Below are positions 1-5,136 of a stretch of DNA of 6,269 bases, piece by piece. Every line of letters starts with the position of its first letter. The stretch's first letter is position 1. Source of the DNA: Actinomycetales bacterium Ga0077552 (GTDB lineage Bacteria > Actinomycetota > Actinomycetes > Actinomycetales > Microbacteriaceae). Position numbers and translations under genes: made by a program. The stretch spans positions 1 to 6,269 of the forward strand of contig LNFD01000122.1 in assembly GCA_001464255.1 (NCBI GenBank), written 5' to 3'. The notes beneath the pieces were generated by a model. That model did no database searches. It was not told the origin of the DNA and saw only the letters and a program-made list of their open reading frames with translations.

Positions 1-56
1 GCGACCGCCGCGGCGAGCACCTGCGGGCGGCTGAGGGGCGACTCCCTGCTTGACAT
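1..56 (-). CDS. TetR/AcrR-family transcriptional regulator, N-terminus only (cut by left edge)
   Basis: Only the first 18 codons are in the window. They read leftward from an ATG at 56-54 and begin MSSRESPLSRPQVLAAAV. The pattern L-S-R-x-x-V-L-x-A-A is the usual first helix of TetR/AcrR DNA-binding domains, which continue into a helix-turn-helix. TetR proteins are dimeric, usually ligand-released repressors that bind palindromes near their own promoters. Two supporting observations are the divergent arrangement with a DUF4386 operon and two palindromes in the gap. No Shine-Dalgarno sequence precedes the ATG, while a TAnnnT box ends 7 bases before it, so a leaderless mRNA is likely. The ligand-binding domain lies outside the window, so no ligand can be proposed. 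The family call rests on a short stretch plus context. Confidence 0.75.
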   Translation of the reverse strand, partial: MSSRESPLSRPQVLAAAV

Positions 57-79
57 GGTGTACAGCGTACGCCTACAGT
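50..79 (+). promoter_or_regulatory. Predicted rightward promoter of the DUF4386-reductase-EamA operon
   Basis: A perfect -35 hexamer TTGACA (50-55) is followed after 18 bases by TACAGT (74-79), which matches TATAAT at 4 of 6 positions, including the key TA and final T. The predicted start point is near 85-86, giving a leader of about 53 bases before the ATG at 139. The -35 overlaps the regulator's start codon on the other strand, and the whole spacer is filled by a palindromic operator (57-73). A repressor bound there should block RNA polymerase directly. Confidence 0.65.
57..73. promoter_or_regulatory. Probable TetR operator 1 (imperfect palindrome)
   Basis: The sequence GGTGTAC-AGC-GTACGCC is a 7-base inverted repeat around a 3-base centre with one mismatched pair. 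It starts directly next to the regulator's ATG, fills the -35/-10 spacer of the rightward promoter and contains the leftward -10. Size, symmetry and position are typical of TetR-family operators. It is a near copy of the palindrome at 93-109. Confidence 0.7.
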
Positions 80-92
80 GGCGGATGGCCAA
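64..92 (-). promoter_or_regulatory. Predicted leftward, leaderless promoter of the tetR-type gene
   Basis: On the minus strand, TTGGCC (92-87; 4 of 6 matches to TTGACA) is followed after exactly 17 bases by TACGCT (69-64), a TAnnnT-type -10. The expected start point is 57-56, which is at the regulator's ATG, so the transcript would have no leader. The -10 lies inside the first palindrome and the -35 abuts the second. The regulator is therefore expected to repress itself. This is a prediction from motif spacing only. Confidence 0.5.
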
Positions 93-109
93 GGTGTACG
101 CCGTACACC
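93..109. promoter_or_regulatory. Probable TetR operator 2 (perfect palindrome)
   Basis: The sequence GGTGTAC-GCC-GTACACC is a perfect 7-base inverted repeat around a 3-base centre. Its centre is 36 bases from that of the first copy. It lies at about +8 to +24 of the predicted rightward transcript and directly behind the -35 of the leftward promoter. Being perfectly symmetric, it is probably the higher-affinity site. It could also form a hairpin in the leader mRNA, but its twin upstream argues for a protein-binding site. Confidence 0.75.
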
Positions 110-138
110 ATGCGGGCCGCGCATCCCGAAAGGACACC

Positions 139-798
139 ATGACCACCGACCGCCGCCTCGCCCTCTGGGCGGGAATCCTCTACCTCGCCACCTTCGTCAC
201 CTCGATCCCGGCCCTCGCGCTCAAGACCCCGCTGCTCTCGGGCGAGCCCGAGCCCGCGCTCGCGGCGTGGGGCGTCGTGCTCGAGATCACCCTCGCCTTC
301 ACCTGCGTCGGCACCGCCGTGGCGATCCTTCCCATCGCCCGCCGGGTGAGCGAGACGTTCGCCGTCGGCTTCGTCACCTCGCGCGTCGTCGAGGCCGGCG
401 TGATCCTCTCCGGCGCGCTCGTCGTGCTCGCCCTCATCGAAGTCGGCGGCGACTCGCCCGCCGCGCCCGCGCTCGTCGAGCTGCACGACGCGGCGTTCCT
501 GCTCGGGCCCGCGTTCATGTCGTCCATCAACGCGTTCCTGCTCGGCACGATCATGCTGCGCGGGCGCCTCGTGCCCCGCATCATCCCGATCGTCGGCCTC
601 ATCGGTGCGCCGATGCTGCTGCTGTCGTCGTACGGCGTCGTGCTCGGGCTCTGGGAGCAGACCGGGCCGGTCGGCTCGATCGCCGCGCTGCCCATCGCCC
701 TCTGGGAGTTCTCGCTCGGCGTGTGGCTCATCGTGAAGGGCGTGCGGGTGCCCGAGCCCGCGGTGGAGAACGGCCCCGTGCAGCGGTCGTACGCTTGA
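139..798 (+). CDS. DUF4386 family multi-pass membrane protein
   Basis: This 219-residue protein belongs to the DUF4386 family of integral membrane proteins, whose function is not known. About six hydrophobic segments are visible, near residues 8-27, 45-66, 83-102, 117-138, 146-172 and 180-200. Family-like stretches are the opening AGILYLATFVTS (11-22), the RVVEAG segment (82-87), the LLGPAFM...NAFLLG segment (121-136) and RLVPRIIPIVGLIGAP (143-158). The ATG at 139 is chosen because AAAGGA (129-134) lies 4 bases upstream and the protein then starts at the first conserved segment. An in-frame ATG at 55 would overlap the promoter and operators and add a non-conserved extension. The gene is first in the run and faces a TetR-type regulator, a common setting for DUF4386 genes. 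It ends 3 bases before the reductase start, so the two are probably co-transcribed and translationally coupled. Confidence 0.85.
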   Translation: MTTDRRLALWAGILYLATFVTSIPALALKTPLLSGEPEPALAAWGVVLEITLAFTCVGTAVAILPIARRVSETFAVGFVTSRVVEAGVILSGALVVLALIEVGGDSPAAPALVELHDAAFLLGPAFMSSINAFLLGTIMLRGRLVPRIIPIVGLIGAPMLLLSSYGVVLGLWEQTGPVGSIAALPIALWEFSLGVWLIVKGVRVPEPAVENGPVQRSYA

Positions 799-801
799 GG
801 C

Positions 802-1824
802 ATGGCCGACACCAATGACGCGTACCTCGCCGCCTCGAATCGATACGACCTCATCGAGTACCCGCGGGTCGGGCGCAGCGGGCTTCGCCTCCCCCGCATC
901 TCGCTCGGCCTGTGGAACAACTTCGGCGACGACCGCCCGATCACCACTCAGCGCGCCATCCTGCGCCGCGCGTTCGACCGCGGGGTGACCCACTTCGACC
1001 TCGCCAACAACTACGGGCCGCCCGCCGGCAGCGCCGAGGAGAACTTCGGCACGATCTTCCATCAGGACTTCGCGCGGTACCGCGACGAGCTCATCATCTC
1101 GACGAAGGCGGGCTATTACATGTGGCCCGGCCCCTACGGCGAGTGGGGCTCGCGGAAGAACCTGCTGAGCTCGCTCGACGCGAGCCTGGGGCGCATGCGC
1201 CTCGACTACGTCGACATCTTCTACAGCCACCGGCCCGACCCCGAGACGCCGCTGGAGGAGACCATGGGCGCGCTCGCCACGGCCGTCACGAGCGGCAAGG
1301 CGCTCTACGCCGGCATCTCGAACTACGACGCCCAGCAGACGCGCGGGGCGCACCGCATCCTCGGCGAGATGGGCATCCCCCTGCTCATCCACCAGCCCCG
1401 CTACAACATGTTCGATCGACGCATGGAGGACGGCCTGCTGGATGCTCTCGCCGAGCTCGACCTGGGCAGCATCGTCTTCTCGCCGCTCGCGCAGGGGCTG
1501 CTCACGAACCGCTACCTCGACGGGGTGCCCGCGGGCTCGCGCGCATCCGAGGGCCGCTGGATCAGCGAGGACACCATCGACGACGCCTACCTCGAGCGCG
1601 CGCGGGCGCTCAACGGCATCGCCGAGGCGCGCGGGCAATCGCTCGCGCAGCTCGCCCTGCTGTGGGTGCTGCGCCACCCGCAGGTCACGAGCGCCCTCAT
1701 CGGCGCGAGCAGCGTGCGCCAGCTCGACAACAGCCTCGACGCGCTCGACGCCCCGGCCCTCACGGCCGACGAGATCGCCGCGATCGAGCCGCACGCGGTG
1801 CACGGCACCGGCGCCAAGCAGTAG
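802..1824 (+). CDS. Aldo/keto reductase, YghZ-like (L-glyceraldehyde 3-phosphate reductase group)
   Basis: This 340-residue protein resembles E. coli YghZ/Gpr (AKR14; about 346 residues) from end to end. Shared stretches include GRSGLRLPRISLGLW (24-38), THFDLANNYGPPAGSAEENFG (63-83), ELIISTKAGYYMWPGPYG (96-113), DYVDIFYSHR (135-144), GKALYAGISNY (165-175), PLAQGLLT (228-235) and VTSALIGAS (295-303). The catalytic tetrad is intact: D66, Y71, K102 and H143. Enzymes of this family are cytosolic NADPH-dependent (beta/alpha)8 barrels that reduce aldehydes; YghZ acts on L-glyceraldehyde 3-phosphate and methylglyoxal. The substrate here is inferred from family only. The start at 802 matches the length of the family's N-terminus. 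No well-spaced ribosome site precedes it (GAGG lies only 1 base away), so it probably relies on coupling to the gene upstream, or on a leaderless start from TACGCT at 790-795. The gene symbol is withheld because orthology is not proven. Confidence 0.9.
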   Translation: MADTNDAYLAASNRYDLIEYPRVGRSGLRLPRISLGLWNNFGDDRPITTQRAILRRAFDRGVTHFDLANNYGPPAGSAEENFGTIFHQDFARYRDELIISTKAGYYMWPGPYGEWGSRKNLLSSLDASLGRMRLDYVDIFYSHRPDPETPLEETMGALATAVTSGKALYAGISNYDAQQTRGAHRILGEMGIPLLIHQPRYNMFDRRMEDGLLDALAELDLGSIVFSPLAQGLLTNRYLDGVPAGSRASEGRWISEDTIDDAYLERARALNGIAEARGQSLAQLALLWVLRHPQVTSALIGASSVRQLDNSLDALDAPALTADEIAAIEPHAVHGTGAKQ

Positions 1825-1832
1825 CCGCGACC

Positions 1833-2804
1833 GTGGGATACCTGTACGCCCTGCTCGCCGCCGTGCTCTTCGGGGCCAACGGCAGCGTCACGAAGGTCAC
1901 CATGGAGGCGGGGCTGAGCCCCGCGCAGGTCACCGAGTTCCGCCTCGTCGGCACCGCCGTCATCGCCGGCCTCGTGCTGCTCGCGATCGACCGGCGGGCG
2001 TTCATCCTGCCCCGCCGGCAGTGGCCCGTCATGCTGCTGCTCGGCATCGTCGGCGTCGCGCTGCTGCAGGCGACGTACGCCGCGGCCGTGCAGATCCTGC
2101 CCGTCGGCATCGCCCTGCTGCTCGAGTACACGGCCGTGCTCATGGTCGCGCTCGTGGCCTACTTCGTGCTGAAAGAGCCCGTGAAGGCGCGGCTGTGGGT
2201 CGCGATCGGCTTCGTGCTCATCGGGCTCGCCGTGGTCGCCCAGATCTGGGCGAGCACGCTCGACCTCGTGGGCGTGCTGCTCGCGCTCGCGGCCGCCGTG
2301 TGCCTCGCCGTGTACTTCCTCGTCGGCGAGCGCCAGGTCGCGCGCATCTCGCCGCTCGCGGTGTCGTTCTGGACGATGACGATCGCCGCGGTGTTCTGGA
2401 GCTTCGTGAGCGGCTGGTGGGAGCTCTCTCCGGACATCCTGGCGACCCCTGTTGACATCGGCGGCGCCGGGGGCGTTCTCGAGGTGCCGATGGCGCTGCC
2501 GCTCGCGTGGAACGTGCTGCTCGGCTCGTTCGCGCCCTTCCTGCTCAGCCTCGCCGCCCTGCGCCACCTGCCCGCCACGGCGGCGGGCATCGTGGCCTCG
2601 AGCGAGGTCATCTTCGCCTTTGCCGTGGCCTGGCTGTGGCTCGGCGAGACCCTCGACGCGGTGCAGATCATGGGGGCCGCGATCGTGCTCGCGGGCATCA
2701 TCCTTGCCCAGACCGCGCGCGTCGGGAAGGTCGTCGACGCCGACCTCGCGCTCGCCACCGGACCCGTCCTGACCGTACGCAGCGCAGAGAATTCCTCGTC
2801 GTAG
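1833..2804 (+). CDS. EamA/DMT-superfamily transporter
   Basis: This 323-residue membrane protein has two tandem EamA repeats, at about residues 3-136 and 144-295, and about ten hydrophobic helices, the usual architecture of the drug/metabolite transporter superfamily. The start MGYLYALLAAVLFGANG and the segments LEYTAVLMVALVAYFVLKEP (97-116) and SSEVIFAFAVAWLWLGETL (256-274) are family hallmarks. The second pair is the repeat-final helix ending in a (K/G)E-P/T turn. Members export amino acids, metabolites or toxic compounds across the inner membrane; the substrate cannot be read from sequence. The GTG at 1833 is the first codon that gives a complete first helix. It lies 8 bases after the reductase stop and lacks a clear ribosome site, so translational coupling is likely. 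The frame stays open far upstream, but that stretch is the shadow of the reductase. A short polar tail (about 296-323) follows the last helix. Placed after the reductase, it may export a product or toxic substrate of the pathway. Confidence 0.88.
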   Translation: MGYLYALLAAVLFGANGSVTKVTMEAGLSPAQVTEFRLVGTAVIAGLVLLAIDRRAFILPRRQWPVMLLLGIVGVALLQATYAAAVQILPVGIALLLEYTAVLMVALVAYFVLKEPVKARLWVAIGFVLIGLAVVAQIWASTLDLVGVLLALAAAVCLAVYFLVGERQVARISPLAVSFWTMTIAAVFWSFVSGWWELSPDILATPVDIGGAGGVLEVPMALPLAWNVLLGSFAPFLLSLAALRHLPATAAGIVASSEVIFAFAVAWLWLGETLDAVQIMGAAIVLAGIILAQTARVGKVVDADLALATGPVLTVRSAENSSS

Positions 2805-2813
2805 TCGCGGTGC

Positions 2814-2827
2814 CCCCCGTTCGGGGG
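2814..2827 (+). other. GC hairpin CCCCC-GTTC-GGGGG after the EamA gene
   Basis: A perfect 5-base-pair C/G stem with a 4-base loop starts 9 bases after the EamA stop. It could end the upstream transcript, but no T-run follows (the next bases are TAGTCT), so it is not a standard intrinsic terminator. It sits just upstream of the predicted -10 of the next gene and could instead be a protein-binding palindrome there. Confidence 0.35.
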
Positions 2828-2833
2828 TAGTCT
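2828..2833 (+). promoter_or_regulatory. Predicted -10 box of a leaderless promoter for the gene at 2841
   Basis: TAGTCT fits TAnnnT and ends 7 bases before the ATG at 2841, so transcription should start at or one base before the start codon. No Shine-Dalgarno sequence lies in the usual window, which agrees with a leaderless mRNA. No convincing -35 is visible 16-18 bases upstream. Confidence 0.5.
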
Positions 2834-2840
2834 GCCGGGC

Positions 2841-3545
2841 ATGGACTGGGGGAACAGTTTTCTGCAATGGCTGGCATCCGACGAGGGGTGGCGGGTGCTC
2901 TCGGGCGCCATCATCCCGGCGGCGGCGATCGTGATCGCGGGGGCGATCGCGGCGCTCATCGGGCGGGGTTCGACCCGACGGCTCATCACGCTGCATCAGC
3001 GTGATGCGCTCACGTCGGCGATCGGCGCCTTCCTGCTCGCGGGTCGCCGCGCCGCGACGTGGAACACGCTCGGCGACGTGGAGCGCGCGCAGCTCGACCA
3101 CCTGATCGCCGAGGCCGAGACGCGCATCCGCCTGCTGCCCATCGCCGGCGCGGGCCTCGCGGCGAGCTGGGCCTCGCACGAGATCGCCGCGATGAAGCGC
3201 GACTCCGCGGGGTTCCAGTTCCAGGCGCAGCAGACGCTCGGCGACTACCGCGACCGCCTCGTGGCCTGGAGTGAGAAGCCGCGCTCGGCCAAGAAGCTCT
3301 TCGGCACCGATCTCGAGCGCTGGCAGTTCGAGGGCGGCGAACCGTCGACCACCGGCGCGGTCGAGCCGACGGTCGAGGCGGCGCCCAGCTGGGTCGCGAC
3401 GAACGAGTCGCTCGAGCGCTCGCCGCTCACGCCCGAGCCGCCCACCGCGGTCGCGACGGCCACGGGCAGCATGCCGCTCATCATCACGACGCCCATGCCC
3501 GCGAGCGTCGTGCGCGAGCGCGTACTGCCCGCCTCGGCCGGCTAG
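2841..3545 (+). CDS. Hypothetical membrane-anchored protein
   Basis: I do not recognise this 234-residue protein. It has a short polar N-terminus and one strong hydrophobic segment (about residues 20-41: VLSGAIIPAAAIVIAGAIAA and following) ended by GRGSTRR. This suggests a single membrane anchor with the charged side in the cytoplasm. Residues 44-145 look mostly helical and amphipathic, rich in Ala, Arg and Glu, with acidic/basic segments such as VERAQLDHLIAEAETRIR (80-97). Residues 165-234 are rich in Pro, Thr, Ala and Ser and are probably disordered. The ATG at 2841 is supported by the TAGTCT box 7 bases upstream. G/C-rich third positions run through the whole frame, so it is very likely a real gene. 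It converges on the decarboxylase with a 7-base gap and no visible shared terminator. It could be a lineage-restricted actinobacterial protein; no function is proposed. Confidence 0.8.
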   Translation: MDWGNSFLQWLASDEGWRVLSGAIIPAAAIVIAGAIAALIGRGSTRRLITLHQRDALTSAIGAFLLAGRRAATWNTLGDVERAQLDHLIAEAETRIRLLPIAGAGLAASWASHEIAAMKRDSAGFQFQAQQTLGDYRDRLVAWSEKPRSAKKLFGTDLERWQFEGGEPSTTGAVEPTVEAAPSWVATNESLERSPLTPEPPTAVATATGSMPLIITTPMPASVVRERVLPASAG

Positions 3546-3552
3546 CGCCGCA

Positions 3553-4947
3553 TCAGTGCGTCGCGGCGTAGGCCCGGCGCGACCACATCGAGACGTGGTG
3601 GTGCATCTCGGGGATGAGCGGCTCGTGCTCGGGCTTCATGAGCACGCTGCGCATGATGCGCCCGCGCTCGGCGTCCTCCTCGAGGTGGATGCCCCGCGCC
3701 CGCAGCTGCGCCGGCGTCACGACGTACGTCGCGAGGTGGGTCTGCTGCGGCCGCGTCGTGTCGGCCGCCATCTCGAAGATCGCGTGGCTCACGCGGTCGA
3801 GCTCGGTCATCGTACGCACGCGCGGCAGGTAGGTGATGATGTCGAGCTCGGGTCGCTGGTACGGCTGCAGGATGTCGGACTCGGCGATGAGCTCGTGCCA
3901 CGTCTGCGCGGCCCGGTAGCCGGGCAGCACGATCGCGCCGAGCCCCTGCATGGTGAGCGGGAACACCTTGAGCGTCGCCCACAACGCCGCGGCGCTCGCC
4001 CCCGCGCGTGAGCACTCGAGCTGGATCTCGCCGAAGTGCCGCTCGGTGCTCGCGAAGTACGTGTACGGCGACTCGTGGTGGTAGAACCGCAGGATCGACT
4101 GGTCGGTGAAGAGCACCGCGCCGCAGCCGTACGGCTGCAGCCCGTGCTTGTGGGGGTCGACGACGACCGAGTCAGCCTGCGCGATGGCCCGGAAGTGGCG
4201 CGCGGTCTCGGGGTCGAGCTCGTCGGCGATGATCGCGAAGAACCCGCCGTACGCGGTATCGACGTGTACGCGGGCACCGTGCGCGCGCGCGAGCGGGATG
4301 ATGTCGGCGAGCGGGTCGACGGCGCCGAGCCCCGTCGTGCCGAGCGTCGCGACGACGACGCCGATGCGCCCGGTCGTCAGCTCGCGCTCGAGGGCGTCGA
4401 GGCTCATGCGCCCGTCGGCCTCGGTGGGGATACCCACCGTGTCGATGTCGAGAACCTCGCCCATGCGCGCGTGCGTGTAGTGGGCATCCGATGAATGCGC
4501 GATCGCCTTGCCCGGCGCGATCTCGCGGCTCACCCAGAGCGCCTCGAGGTTGGCGGTCGTGCCGCTCCAGGTCAAGTGGCCCATGTAGTCGTCGGGATAC
4601 CCGAACATGGCAGCGAGCTGGTCGAGCACCTCGTGCTCCATGGCCGTCGTCGCGCGGCTCGCGTCGATCGAGTGGTTGTTGGGGTTGAGCTGCATGGTCG
4701 CGAGGTACGCGGCGACGGCGACGGGATGCGGCGGCTTGAGCATCTGCCCCGCGTACTGCGGGTGGAAGTACGGGAAGTTGTCGTCGAGACGTTCGACGAG
4801 CTCGCCGAGCACGGCCTGCACCTGGTCGGGGTCGACGTGCTGGCTGGGATGGACATCCCACTCGCCGTACGTGTCTTTGAGGGTCTGGATGCCCTGGATC
4901 GGCTGCGGTAGCAGCTCTGCCAGGGTGACGGCACGCTTCTGGCTCAC
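3553..4947 (-). CDS. Pyridoxal-phosphate-dependent group II decarboxylase (substrate unknown)
   Basis: This 464-residue cytosolic enzyme of fold-type I has the layout of the group II (glutamate/tyrosine/aromatic) amino-acid decarboxylase family. The N-terminal part carries NFPYFHPQYAGQM (57-69), LNPNNHSIDASRATT (87-101) and a TWSGTTANLEAL motif (126-137) for phosphate binding. H156 in SSDAHYTHAR would stack on the cofactor ring and D230 in HVDTAYGG would hold the pyridine nitrogen. K267 in DPHKHGLQPYGCG is the Schiff-base lysine. Such enzymes release CO2 from an amino acid to give an amine. The residues that set side-chain choice cannot be read reliably, so glutamate, aspartate, tyrosine or other substrates remain open. 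The start is a GTG at 4947, supported by GAAGGAG (4960-4954) with a 6-base spacer. The gene follows the surface-protein gene on the same strand after a 66-base gap but has its own predicted -10. No amine antiporter is adjacent. Confidence 0.88.
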   Translation of the reverse strand: MSQKRAVTLAELLPQPIQGIQTLKDTYGEWDVHPSQHVDPDQVQAVLGELVERLDDNFPYFHPQYAGQMLKPPHPVAVAAYLATMQLNPNNHSIDASRATTAMEHEVLDQLAAMFGYPDDYMGHLTWSGTTANLEALWVSREIAPGKAIAHSSDAHYTHARMGEVLDIDTVGIPTEADGRMSLDALERELTTGRIGVVVATLGTTGLGAVDPLADIIPLARAHGARVHVDTAYGGFFAIIADELDPETARHFRAIAQADSVVVDPHKHGLQPYGCGAVLFTDQSILRFYHHESPYTYFASTERHFGEIQLECSRAGASAAALWATLKVFPLTMQGLGAIVLPGYRAAQTWHELIAESDILQPYQRPELDIITYLPRVRTMTELDRVSHAIFEMAADTTRPQQTHLATYVVTPAQLRARGIHLEEDAERGRIMRSVLMKPEHEPLIPEMHHHVSMWSRRAYAATH

Positions 4948-4953
4948 GCCGCA

Positions 4954-4960
4954 CTCCTTC
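4954..4960 (-). promoter_or_regulatory. Ribosome binding site of the decarboxylase
   Basis: GAAGGAG on the minus strand lies 6 bases before the GTG at 4947. It is the best Shine-Dalgarno match in the window and decides in favour of this GTG start. Confidence 0.8.
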
Positions 4961-4980
4961 GTGTCGGGGGTGTGCGTGCG

Positions 4981-4986
4981 AGTCTA
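4981..4986 (-). promoter_or_regulatory. Predicted -10 box of the decarboxylase promoter
   Basis: TAGACT on the minus strand (preceded by GCGG) matches TAnnnT and TATAAT at 4 of 6 positions. It would place the start point near 4974, giving a leader of about 27 bases that carries the ribosome site. No good -35 is visible 16-18 bases upstream, so strength or activator dependence cannot be judged. Confidence 0.4.
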
Positions 4987-5013
4987 CCGCCCGGTCGTTC
5001 GGAGGCGTACGAC

Positions 5014-5136
5014 CTACGGGCGCGTGCGAGCGATCCGGCGCCCCGCGAAGGCCAACGCCGCGCCGAGGCCCATGAGCAGTAACGCGGCACCGCCGAGCAG
5101 ACCCGCCGTTCCCGACGTCGTGCCGGTCGCGGCCAA
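5014..5136 (-). other. C-terminal cell-wall sorting signal (LAATG, hydrophobic helix, basic tail)
   Basis: Codons at 5136-5122 encode LAATG, fitting the LAxTG motif of class E sortases in high-GC Gram-positive bacteria. A Gly/Ala/Leu-rich hydrophobic stretch of about 22 residues and the tail RRIARTRP follow. An acidic Gly/Glu linker (DEVGGEGAEGPE) precedes it. Order and spacing match the three-part sorting signal. Confidence 0.82.

Noticed and set aside
55..138. Earlier in-frame ATG for the DUF4386 gene at 55
   Set aside because: It would lie upstream of the predicted transcript start and inside the promoter and operators. The ATG at 139 has AAAGGA at a suitable distance and starts the conserved part.
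73..1803. Long minus-strand open frame (576 codons) opposite the DUF4386 and reductase genes
   Set aside because: It is rich in Arg, Glu, Gly, Ala and His in the style of an antisense shadow of high-GC genes, and it runs across two well-supported genes and their junction. No domain is recognisable.
912..1832. N-terminal extension of the EamA frame through the reductase gene, suggesting a fusion
   Set aside because: The extension is Arg/Pro/His-rich low-complexity sequence, the out-of-frame reading of the reductase. The transporter homology begins exactly after the reductase stop, at the GTG at 1833.
1587..3179. 530-codon minus-strand open frame opposite the reductase end, EamA gene and hypothetical gene
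   Set aside because: Its composition is typical of antisense reading, and it spans three real genes on the plus strand. It has no recognisable motifs.
3546..3552. Possible shared terminator between the convergent genes
   Set aside because: The gap is only 7 bases, and no stem followed by a T-run is visible in the flanking ends of either gene.
3271..4011. Plus-strand open frame crossing the convergent junction
   Set aside because: Arg/Ser/Pro-rich shadow of the hypothetical gene and then of the antisense decarboxylase. There is no start signal.
4948..5013. Terminator between the surface-protein gene and the decarboxylase
   Set aside because: Only weak inverted repeats (such as GTCGT...ACGAC at 4994-5013) are present, without a T-run. 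The region is better explained by the promoter box and ribosome site of the decarboxylase.
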